A stretch of DNA of 64,000 bases from Spirosoma panaciterrae DSM 21099 (lineage in GTDB: Bacteria; Bacteroidota; Bacteroidia; Cytophagales; Spirosomataceae), in assembly GCF_000374025.1 (NCBI RefSeq), contig NZ_KB893173.1, positions 372,001-436,000 on the forward strand, given 5' to 3'. Positions within the stretch are counted from its first letter, which is position 1; the number at the start of each line of letters is the position of its first letter. The notes below the pieces were generated by a model. The model made no database searches. It saw only the letters and a list, made by a program, of their open reading frames with translations, and was not told the DNA's origin. This document shows positions 32,770 through 40,377 of the stretch, piece after piece. The position numbers and the translations under genes were made by a program.

Positions 32770-33773
32770 CTGTATAACTTCTTGATCACTTCCTGCTGCA
32801 TACGCATAAAATGCTGTCGTTCGGCGGGTTGACTCAGCAGGGTGCCGGGTGGATAAGCTGTATGTTTGGTATAACTCCCAGCGTACAGCTCTGTCCGTTG
32901 TCGCGCCAGCAAATTACTGGCCGAAGGCCGCTGACGAAATTCCCGTAGGGCCGCCAGGTCAATATCGGCATTGGCCACCAGGCTTTCGCCTGAACCGGCT
33001 TTTGCCAAAATCAATCCTTTGGGATCAATAATTGACGAACCGCCATCGGTTGTGTTGGCAGGGATCGAACTCCCGACAATACCTGCCGAATTGGCCGAAA
33101 CCACATAGGCCATATTTTCGATGGCGCGTGCCTGTTTGGCAATTCCTTTAGCGGTAGGCAATGGGCTATTTAGCTCTGATGAGGAATGAAGCAGCACCTC
33201 AGCCCCCTGCATGGTCAGACAACGCGCCACTTCGGGGTAAAGAATATCGTCTGACGCGATGCAGGCCAGATTCCCAATGTTGGTTTTGGCAACGGGGAAC
33301 AGGGAGTCGTACCCATAAGCCTCCAGGTATAACTCCCACACGTCGTGTGGGGTGGGAGTAAATAACGTATTCAGCCGTCGGTAGCGAAGCAGTACGTCGC
33401 CATTAGGCCCCATAATGAAGCTGGTTTGAAAATACAGCTCCGGAAAAAAAGGGTCCTGCTCGTAAACATTGCCCGAAAAATAGACCTGTTGCCGTTGCAC
33501 CATAGCACTTATCGCTTCGTACAAACGCCCATCAATTTCCAGAGCTGCCTTATCGACCCATTGCTCCACAGTTTCATCTGCTGGCGGTCCGGTCAGAAAA
33601 TATTCGGGAACGACAACCAGTAAGGTCTCACGCCCGATTGTTGAAAGGGATGCGGAAATTTGCCGTTCAATGCGCTGGATTGTTTCCAGCATTCTCGTTT
33701 CAGCTTCTTCACGCGTTTGGCAGGCATTAATGGTTTGGCAGGTTAGTTGAAGGGCAAGCGCTTTGTACGACAT
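32766..33773 (-). CDS. Nitrilase-superfamily protein with substituted catalytic residues
   Basis: A 335-residue protein with the carbon-nitrogen hydrolase fold. The glutamate is in place (VVVPEYF, Glu about residue 57). The lysine site reads YRRLNTL (Arg instead of the usual RYRK motif), and the cysteine site reads CIASDDILYPEVAR, where amidases have 'ICDDGNYPE'. Ser-174 aligns with the catalytic Cys. The only nearby Cys is at 171. Known members hydrolyse nitriles, amides or carbamoyl compounds; this one is probably not a classical hydrolase. It is monocistronic, convergent with the exporter and followed by bshB1 in the opposite direction. Confidence 0.8.
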   Translation of the reverse strand: MSYKALALQLTCQTINACQTREEAETRMLETIQRIERQISASLSTIGRETLLVVVPEYFLTGPPADETVEQWVDKAALEIDGRLYEAISAMVQRQQVYFSGNVYEQDPFFPELYFQTSFIMGPNGDVLLRYRRLNTLFTPTPHDVWELYLEAYGYDSLFPVAKTNIGNLACIASDDILYPEVARCLTMQGAEVLLHSSSELNSPLPTAKGIAKQARAIENMAYVVSANSAGIVGSSIPANTTDGGSSIIDPKGLILAKAGSGESLVANADIDLAALREFRQRPSASNLLARQRTELYAGSYTKHTAYPPGTLLSQPAERQHFMRMQQEVIKKLYS

Positions 33774-33938
33774 AAGTTAAGGCAATGAAATAGTCAATGG
33801 TTAGGACACCAATAATACTATGTTTAGCCGAAATAATCGTTACCAGGCTTTTTAAAACCGTATTGGAACAAATCGACAGGCAGGTTGATTGTATAGAGAC
33901 AACCCTATAGAGTAACCACCAATCACAAAACCATTTTC

Positions 33939-34658
33939 ATGACAGTAGATGTACTCGCCATTGCGGCCCACCCCGACGACGTTGAAATGACCTGTGCAGG
34001 CACGGTTCTTTCGTTGGTTGCACAAGGCAAAACAGTAGCCGTTGTAGACCTGACGCGCGGTGAACTAGGTACCCGGGGCACGCCCGAAATCCGGGCTCAG
34101 GAAGCCGCAGAGGGAGCCCGGATCATGCAGTTGAGTGCCCGGGAGAATTTGGGGTTTCGGGATGGTTTTTTCCGCAACGATGAAGAACATCAGCTCGCAC
34201 TCATTCCCTTAATCCGCCAGTTTCGCCCGCATATTGTTCTGACCAATACCCCCGACGACCGCCATCCCGACCACGGACGAGCCTCTGAACTGGTAGCGGA
34301 TGCGTGTTTTTATTCGGGCCTTCGGCAAATCAAAACGGTGGGCAAAGACGGGCAGCCACAGGAGGCCCATCGGCCCGTTCTGGTGTACAACTTCATTCAG
34401 GATCGTTCGCTAAAGCCCGATTTTATCGTTGATATTACCCCCTACTGGGACCAGAAACTGGCCGCTATTCAGGCGTATAAAAGCCAGTTTTTCAATCCAG
34501 ATAGCCACGAACCGCAAAGCTACATTTCGGGCGAACCATTCATGAAATTTCTGGAAGCCCGCACCCGTGAGCATGGGCACATGATTGGTGCCGAATTTGG
34601 CGAAGGCTTCATCAGCCGTCGAATGCTGGGGATCAATGATCTGTTTGCCCTTCGCTAG
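33939..34658 (+). CDS. bshB1: Bacillithiol biosynthesis deacetylase BshB1
   Basis: A 239-residue zinc-dependent N-acetylglucosaminyl-malate deacetylase, a step in bacillithiol synthesis. The metal-binding signature AAHPDDVEM (residues 8-16) and a late metal/catalytic site TPDDRHPDHGRASE are both clear, and the C-terminal SGEPFMKFLEARTREHGHMIG is typical of BshB1 as opposed to general PIG-L proteins. Bacillithiol is a low-molecular-weight thiol used in Firmicutes and some Bacteroidota. BshA and BshC are not in this window. Confidence 0.92.
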   Translation: MTVDVLAIAAHPDDVEMTCAGTVLSLVAQGKTVAVVDLTRGELGTRGTPEIRAQEAAEGARIMQLSARENLGFRDGFFRNDEEHQLALIPLIRQFRPHIVLTNTPDDRHPDHGRASELVADACFYSGLRQIKTVGKDGQPQEAHRPVLVYNFIQDRSLKPDFIVDITPYWDQKLAAIQAYKSQFFNPDSHEPQSYISGEPFMKFLEARTREHGHMIGAEFGEGFISRRMLGINDLFALR

Positions 34659-34758
34659 CAACCCGACGAAACGGTCGAAGACCTCCCCCAAGACAAGTCG
34701 TTTTCGGGTACAAACGTTGGCATTAGGTTGCCCACCCGACTCCGTAGCGACCTTGGCC

Positions 34759-37700
34759 CTACTCGGCCAGCTGGATGTTATATGGCAACTGAATGATCAC
34801 TCGGGTACCCGTAGGTTGTTGGCTGTCGTCGTATTTATCGATGATCTGAACCCCAGCCGCCTGCCCGCTTCGCTGGCCGATCAGTTGAAGCCGGTCTTCG
34901 GTTACGCGTAATCCGACACTCTTGTGGCCTGAAGCCTGCTTTTTGAGTACCTGCGCCCGCTGTCGGCCAACCCCATCATCTTCGACCGTACATTCCAGAT
35001 GGGTTGACTTCGGCTCGATCGTCACCCGGATACAGCCTTTTGTTTTTTTATGGGCCATGCCGTGTAAAATCGCATTTTCGATGTATGGCTGAATAATCAT
35101 GGGCGGAATAGCCGTTTTTTCCAATGCTAACGATGGGTCGGCAGCCACCGAAAAGTCGAACAGGTCGTCGAACCGGAGCTGTTCCAGTTCCAGATACAAG
35201 GTAAGCTGTTCCAGTTCGCTGTCGAGCGTCACCCATTCCAGCCGGGAGTTGTCCAGAATCAGCCGCATCAATCGGGCAAACTTAACCAGGTACTTATCCG
35301 CATTATCGCTATCATTCTGAAGAATAAATAACCGAATGGCATTCAACGAGTTATAGAGAAAGTGCGGGTTCATTTGCGAGCGCAACGCCTTCATCTCCGA
35401 AGCAGCTATCCGCTCGCGGAGTTCACTTTTTTCGCGTTGCTGAGCAGCCAGTTGTTTCTCTCGCCAACGAGCGACAAACCCTGTAAGTAATAGTAACGTA
35501 ACCAGTGTGGTGACCCGAAACCACCAGGTCTGCCAGAAAGGCGCCTGAATCCTGATTGGTAGCCGATACCCCGCCCGATTCCAGATGCCATCGTTGTTTG
35601 AAGCCATCACATGCAGGACATAATCGCCGGGGGGTACGTTGGTGTAACTGGCAAAAGCCCGGTTGCCCTCCCGGTTCCAGTCCGTATCGAAATTCTCCAG
35701 CCGGTAGGCGTACTGATTATCGCCGGGATTGTCGAAACTCAGGGCCGCCATATCGAACGTAAACATATTCTGGGTGTATCGCAGCTCCAGTTTGCCCAGA
35801 CTATCGGATGGATCATGCAATAACTCCTGTGCATTTACCCGAAACGATGTCAGGCGTATCGGTGGCACAAACTGGTTTCTCCGCATACGTTTCGGATCGG
35901 TATACACCAGCCCATGCATTGCCCCAAAGTAGAGTCGTCCGGATGCATCACGGACAATGGAACCCGATTCAAATTCGGAGGCCGAAAATACGTCAGCCTC
36001 CGTAAACACCGTAAACTTGGGATGCCGGACATCGGCCAGAGCCAACCCCCGACTGGTGCTGATCCAAACGGTATCTCCCTCAATAAAAACCGCCGATCCA
36101 TCGAAATGAGGCAGTCCGTGCTGCGTTGTAAACACCTGAAACGTACCTGTTTTCTGGTCCAGGCAACCGATTCCATCATCCGTACTCACCCACATACGCC
36201 CGAATCGATCTTCAGCAAACCCGGTTGCTCCATCGTCGGGGAGGCTATGCGGGTCATCACTGTGTACATATTGAGCCAGAAGTTTGAAATCGGGGCTTAT
36301 TTTGTAAATGGGACCCAGACCGCCCACCCACAGATTGTTTTCCCGGTCGAAATACAGGGTATTGTAATTTTTACCGGGTAGATTGGCAATACGAGGGTCG
36401 TTATAGTGGTTCGAAAAGCGATTGGTTCGGGGGTCATAAATAGTCAGCTTTTCATTCGTGCCGATAAATATTCGTCCGTCGGGAGCTTTAAGTAACCCAA
36501 ACACCTGGTCGCCTGCAATCGCCTGATGAGCCCCCGTCACGGGCTTTTCATCCGAACTGGCTACACTCGGTATGTGGGTTATGTGATGGGTAACCGGGTC
36601 CAGCCAATCCAGTCCACTATTGGTACCAATCCAAATCCGGCGGGCATGATCGGCCAGAATGGAGTAGTTGAAATTGTTCCGGATACTGTTGCTATTGGCC
36701 GGATTATGATGAAAAAGTTGATACGTTTTCTGGTATGGATTGATATGGGCTACACCATCTCGCGTAGCTACCCATACCGAGTTGTCGGTAGGATCGATGG
36801 ACAAACCTGCTGCGTCAAACCCCAGGGTGTTGTCGGGTTTGTAATTCACTTCGTCAAATAAGGAGTGAAATTTTTCGACCGTTGGATTGAACCAGCAAAC
36901 GCCCGAATCGTCGGTCAGTACCCAAACAACGCCAGCCTGGTCTTCAAACAGCGCGCAAATGGAGTTGGAGATGAGACTGCGCGGGTTGTTTTCATTGTTT
37001 TTGTAAGCGAGGAACCGCTTACTGGCCGCATCGAAATGGTAAAGCCCATTCCGATTGACCCCCACCCACAAATCGCCCGATCGGGTAAACAATATGGCTG
37101 CAATAGGCTCCTCAACGTTTAGCTCCTTAACGGGCAGAAGCGTGCCCGTAGTCGGACTGAGCCGGGCCAAAAGTCCCTGATTTGTACCAACAAAAATTTC
37201 ATCCGTTTGGGGATGCCGGACCAGGGCTGAAATGTACACATTAGGCAACCATGAGCGCACCTCTTTCGTGCTTAGATTATACGCAAACAACCCACCCTGT
37301 GTTCCAATCCAGAGGGTATTTCCATCGACCAGAATCCGGCGAATCGATTTTACATCCGCAGGTGAAGCCGTACCGGCAGGCAGGTTTATTAAGGTCGATT
37401 TCCGTGTTTTAGGATCAAAGCCAACCACCCCTCCTTTGGTAGCGAGCCACAATTGCCCTCCCTGACCTTCGGTGATATAGCGAACAAAATCACAGCCTGC
37501 TCCTAGAGTGGCAAATGAATACCGCCTGAACGACTGCGTAGCGGGTTCAAATTGATTTAAGCCTTCCTGCGCTCCTACCCAAAGGGTGCCATTGCGGGAA
37601 GTAAACACGCAGCGCAGAATACGATGCGATAAGGACCTGGGATCACCTGGCCGACGCGTAAACCGAAGGCAGCGCAACCCATCGAACCGACACAGGCCAT

Positions 37701-37866
37701 TCACGGTAGCGATCCAGATGAATCCGGCCTTATCCTGAGTTATGGCCGAGGTAAAATTCGCAGGTAGCCCCTGTTGCAGGTTCAGCCGCTGAAACGATAT
37801 AGCCGGAAGCTGACCCAGACACGGCCCAACAACGAGCATCAGTAAAACCAACGGACACCAGTTCAT
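34759..37866 (-). CDS. Two-component propeller sensor kinase (Reg_prop + Y_Y_Y + His_kinase)
   Basis: A 1035-residue sensor with signal peptide MNWCPLVLLMLVVGPCLG. About 14 propeller repeats follow (pattern 'DGLCRFDG', 'IWIGTQGGLFAYN', 'LWVGVNRNGLYHFD', 'LWVGGLGPIYK'). Then come the Y_Y_Y strand domain (NQYAYRLENFDTDWN ... YTNVPPGDYVLHVMASN), one TM helix, and a LytS-type kinase core: LRSQMNPHFLYNSLNAI, and the ATPase region PPMIIQPYIENAILHG with DDGVGRQR. The His in NPHFLYN is the expected phospho-acceptor. It lacks its own receiver or HTH, so it needs a partner such as the LytTR regulator nearby. Four ATG codons precede this one; the chosen start begins the leader. Confidence 0.93.
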   Translation of the reverse strand: MNWCPLVLLMLVVGPCLGQLPAISFQRLNLQQGLPANFTSAITQDKAGFIWIATVNGLCRFDGLRCLRFTRRPGDPRSLSHRILRCVFTSRNGTLWVGAQEGLNQFEPATQSFRRYSFATLGAGCDFVRYITEGQGGQLWLATKGGVVGFDPKTRKSTLINLPAGTASPADVKSIRRILVDGNTLWIGTQGGLFAYNLSTKEVRSWLPNVYISALVRHPQTDEIFVGTNQGLLARLSPTTGTLLPVKELNVEEPIAAILFTRSGDLWVGVNRNGLYHFDAASKRFLAYKNNENNPRSLISNSICALFEDQAGVVWVLTDDSGVCWFNPTVEKFHSLFDEVNYKPDNTLGFDAAGLSIDPTDNSVWVATRDGVAHINPYQKTYQLFHHNPANSNSIRNNFNYSILADHARRIWIGTNSGLDWLDPVTHHITHIPSVASSDEKPVTGAHQAIAGDQVFGLLKAPDGRIFIGTNEKLTIYDPRTNRFSNHYNDPRIANLPGKNYNTLYFDRENNLWVGGLGPIYKISPDFKLLAQYVHSDDPHSLPDDGATGFAEDRFGRMWVSTDDGIGCLDQKTGTFQVFTTQHGLPHFDGSAVFIEGDTVWISTSRGLALADVRHPKFTVFTEADVFSASEFESGSIVRDASGRLYFGAMHGLVYTDPKRMRRNQFVPPIRLTSFRVNAQELLHDPSDSLGKLELRYTQNMFTFDMAALSFDNPGDNQYAYRLENFDTDWNREGNRAFASYTNVPPGDYVLHVMASNNDGIWNRAGYRLPIRIQAPFWQTWWFRVTTLVTLLLLTGFVARWREKQLAAQQREKSELRERIAASEMKALRSQMNPHFLYNSLNAIRLFILQNDSDNADKYLVKFARLMRLILDNSRLEWVTLDSELEQLTLYLELEQLRFDDLFDFSVAADPSLALEKTAIPPMIIQPYIENAILHGMAHKKTKGCIRVTIEPKSTHLECTVEDDGVGRQRAQVLKKQASGHKSVGLRVTEDRLQLIGQRSGQAAGVQIIDKYDDSQQPTGTRVIIQLPYNIQLAE

Positions 37867-38276
37867 ACGTCTGGCCCAATCGCTTACAGTATCCCTTTTT
37901 GTGACAGCGCGACTCATCCGAAGCAGGGGCATACATTCACAGGCACCTGTTCGTTCTGCCGGCACCTTAATCGAACGAATATACTATACGATGGCATACG
38001 AAATACGAACCAAACCAAGAGGGTTTTGAACGAACAATGGGGAGCGTTAAACGTATCTCCATGTTCAATTTGAAAACAAATTTCGAGTTGTTACCTATAA
38101 CTCCCAGTCTCAGTCAACAACGGGTAGCATCTGAGCAATAACTGGTAGCATTAGCGCCATAACAGGCTTGCCTGCCCGTAATGCTTCTCGATGGTTACCA
38201 AATATTGGCACAGTGCCCCAGTTATCGGGCCAAATCCGCCTGTTATTGGTTCGGGCTAGGTGGTTTCACAGACACC
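37867..38276. other. Divergent regulatory region between the two LytS-type kinases
   Basis: About 410 bases without a gene. It contains the 21-bp-phased direct repeat at 38099-38172 described separately; the rest shows no hairpin or frame I can support. Confidence 0.55.
38099..38172 (+). promoter_or_regulatory. Direct repeat array, probable LytTR-regulator binding site
   Basis: Two near-identical 12-mers, AACGGGTAGCAT (38119-38130) and AACTGGTAGCAT (38140-38151), are 21 bases apart. The next period gives AACAGG (38161), and AACTCC stands 20 bases earlier (38099). LytTR factors such as AgrA and AlgR bind pairs of about 9 bp separated by 12-13 bp. The array is 126 bases upstream of the GAF-kinase ATG. 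Confidence 0.6.
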
Positions 38277-39560
38277 ATGCTCTTTTGTTCATCGATTAAC
38301 TCATACAACAAACGGATTGTGGCAAATGATAAAAAAACCGTTTCGAGGCCGAAACCCCAGCCTTCTCTGAAAGAAGAACTGGAAATAGAACGGGTCATTA
38401 ATTTCTTCGCAATGTCGCTGCTGGAGCAGAGCACTGTTGATGAGGTACTATGGGACGTGGTCAGGAACTGCATTGCTCGACTGAAGTTTGTTGATTGTGT
38501 AATTTATGAACTTGATAAAAGCCGCAACATCCTGATTCAAAAAGCAGCTCATGGACCTAAAGACTCAACTGCCGGGACCATTTATCAGCCCATCGAACTG
38601 GCTGTAGGCGAGGGCATTGTTGGATCAGTTGCCCAAACCGGCAAGCCCGAACGGGTCGACAATACGGCTCTTGACAAACGCTATATTGCCGACGACGCCG
38701 TTCGTCTTTCCGAAATTGCCGTACCAATCTGGCATAACGGTAGCGTTTGGGGGGTAATCGATGCCGAGCATCCCAGACGGGGATTTTTTCGTCCTCATCA
38801 CCTCACCATTCTGACTAAAATTGCGGCCTTGTGTGCCCAGAAGATTCGACGGGTCGAAACTGAACAGGCCTATCAGCAGGTGCAGCAACAGCTCGCTCTC
38901 AACAACCGACGGATTGCCGAAACCAAATTGCTGGCGTTACGGCTGCAAATGAATCCCCATTTCATTTTCAACAGCCTGAATGCCATCAATAAATTTGTTC
39001 TGGAAAATGAGTCGGAACAGGCGTCGCTCTACTTGACCAAATTTTCGAAGCTGATGCGCCAGATTATGGCCAACACCGCCAACGAATGGGTTAGCCTGAA
39101 CAACGAGCTGGCCGCCTTGAACTTGTACGTCGAACTAGAGTCGTTACGGTGCGATCATCAGTTTAATTTCCAGCTAACTGTTAGTGAACCGCTCAATCCT
39201 GATCTGGTGCGCCTACCTCCTATGGTCACCTATCCCTATATTGAAAACGCCATTCGACATGGGCTTCTGCAACCAAACGTTTGTAAGCCAACCTTATGCG
39301 TCAATTGCCGGGAGCAGGATGGCTATTTAGTCATCGAAATTACCGATAATGGCATTGGCCGGGAAGCATCTGCCAAAGCCCAGCTTCGGGGCCTGACGGC
39401 CCACAAAACCTACGGGCATGCCCTTACCGAAGAACGTCTTCAGATTGTGAATGAAGTGTATGACGTCAATGCAGGTATCTACTTCACCGACTTAACCAGA
39501 CCGACTGGCGAACCGGCCGGAACCAGCGTTATATTTACCATGAAACTCAAACAACCATGA
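38277..39560 (+). CDS. GAF-domain LytS-type histidine kinase
   Basis: A 427-residue cytosolic kinase. The N-terminus has a basic linker, then a GAF domain (about residues 45-180, with FVDCVIYELDKSRNIL, VGEGIVGSVAQTGKPERVDN and GVIDAEHPRRGFF). A coiled coil leads to the His_kinase domain: LRLQMNPHFIFNSLNAIN (His is the acceptor) and the ATPase part LPPMVTYPYIENAIRHGLL, EITDNGIGREAS. It forms an ATGA-overlap operon with the LytTR response regulator. Without transmembrane segments, it is likely to sense an internal small molecule. Confidence 0.93.
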   Translation: MLFCSSINSYNKRIVANDKKTVSRPKPQPSLKEELEIERVINFFAMSLLEQSTVDEVLWDVVRNCIARLKFVDCVIYELDKSRNILIQKAAHGPKDSTAGTIYQPIELAVGEGIVGSVAQTGKPERVDNTALDKRYIADDAVRLSEIAVPIWHNGSVWGVIDAEHPRRGFFRPHHLTILTKIAALCAQKIRRVETEQAYQQVQQQLALNNRRIAETKLLALRLQMNPHFIFNSLNAINKFVLENESEQASLYLTKFSKLMRQIMANTANEWVSLNNELAALNLYVELESLRCDHQFNFQLTVSEPLNPDLVRLPPMVTYPYIENAIRHGLLQPNVCKPTLCVNCREQDGYLVIEITDNGIGREASAKAQLRGLTAHKTYGHALTEERLQIVNEVYDVNAGIYFTDLTRPTGEPAGTSVIFTMKLKQP

Positions 39561-40297
39561 CTGCTCTACTTATTGACGATGAAAAACATTGCCGCGACGT
39601 ACTGATGCTGCTGCTGAAACGGTACTGTCCATCGGTTCAGATTCTGGCCGGTTGCGCCAACGGACAGGAAGGGCTGGCGGCCATTGAGTCGATGCACCCG
39701 GATCTGATTTTTCTGGACATTGAAATGCCCGGTATGAGTGGCTTTGAGATGCTGGAAGCCTGTAAGTACAATGGTTTTCGGGTCATCTTCACGACGGCCT
39801 TCAACGAATACGCGATCAAGGCCATCCGCCATAATGCCCTGGATTATATTCTGAAGCCGGTTGATAAAGATGAACTGATTCGGGCCGTAGCCAAGGCCGA
39901 GCAGGAACAATCGACCCAGGCCCCTACAAATATTGAGCAGTTTTTAGGTTACCTGCAAAGCCAGCGAGTGGGCGATCGGATTGCGCTACCCACCATGGAA
40001 GGCCTGCAGATCATTCATAGCGAAGAAATTTACTATTGCGAATCGGATGGTGGGTACACGCGTTTTGCGCTGAAAAACGGCCAGATCATCCTTATTTCGA
40101 AGACCCTGAAAGAAGTGGAAGATGTACTCGAAACAAAAGGGTTCTGCCGGGTGCATCACAGCTACCTCATTAACCTGCGCTATGTGCAACGCTACATCCG
40201 GGGTGATGGTGGCGAAGTGGTCATGGCCAATAACAAAGCCCTCCCCGTTTCCCGCAATAAGAAGCAGGAGTTTTTAAGCCTGCTGGAAAAAATATGA
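39557..40297 (+). CDS. LytTR-type response regulator
   Basis: A 246-residue regulator. The receiver domain has ALLIDDEKHCRDV, Asp in LIFLDIEMPGMSGFEML, and Lys in YILKPVDKDEL. The C-terminal LytTR domain runs from about residue 140 (RIALPTMEGLQIIHSEEIYYCESDGGYT) to the end, with KTLKEVEDVLETKGFCRVHHSYLINL. It overlaps the kinase gene by four bases (ATGA). It is expected to bind the phased direct repeat upstream of the kinase gene. It may also serve the divergent propeller kinase, which has no regulator of its own. Confidence 0.95.
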   Translation: MTALLIDDEKHCRDVLMLLLKRYCPSVQILAGCANGQEGLAAIESMHPDLIFLDIEMPGMSGFEMLEACKYNGFRVIFTTAFNEYAIKAIRHNALDYILKPVDKDELIRAVAKAEQEQSTQAPTNIEQFLGYLQSQRVGDRIALPTMEGLQIIHSEEIYYCESDGGYTRFALKNGQIILISKTLKEVEDVLETKGFCRVHHSYLINLRYVQRYIRGDGGEVVMANNKALPVSRNKKQEFLSLLEKI

Positions 40298-40313
40298 TGC
40301 TCCTTAAAATGCA

Positions 40314-40360
40314 TTAATCCGACGGAAGAGAGTTCTGTAAACGCTCCTCCGTCGGATTAA
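40314..40360. terminator. Bidirectional terminator-like stem
   Basis: TTAATCCGACGGA pairs with TCCGTCGGATTAA, a 13-bp stem with a 21-base loop, between two convergent genes. Confidence 0.65.
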
Positions 40361-40377
40361 TACCGACTGACAATCAA

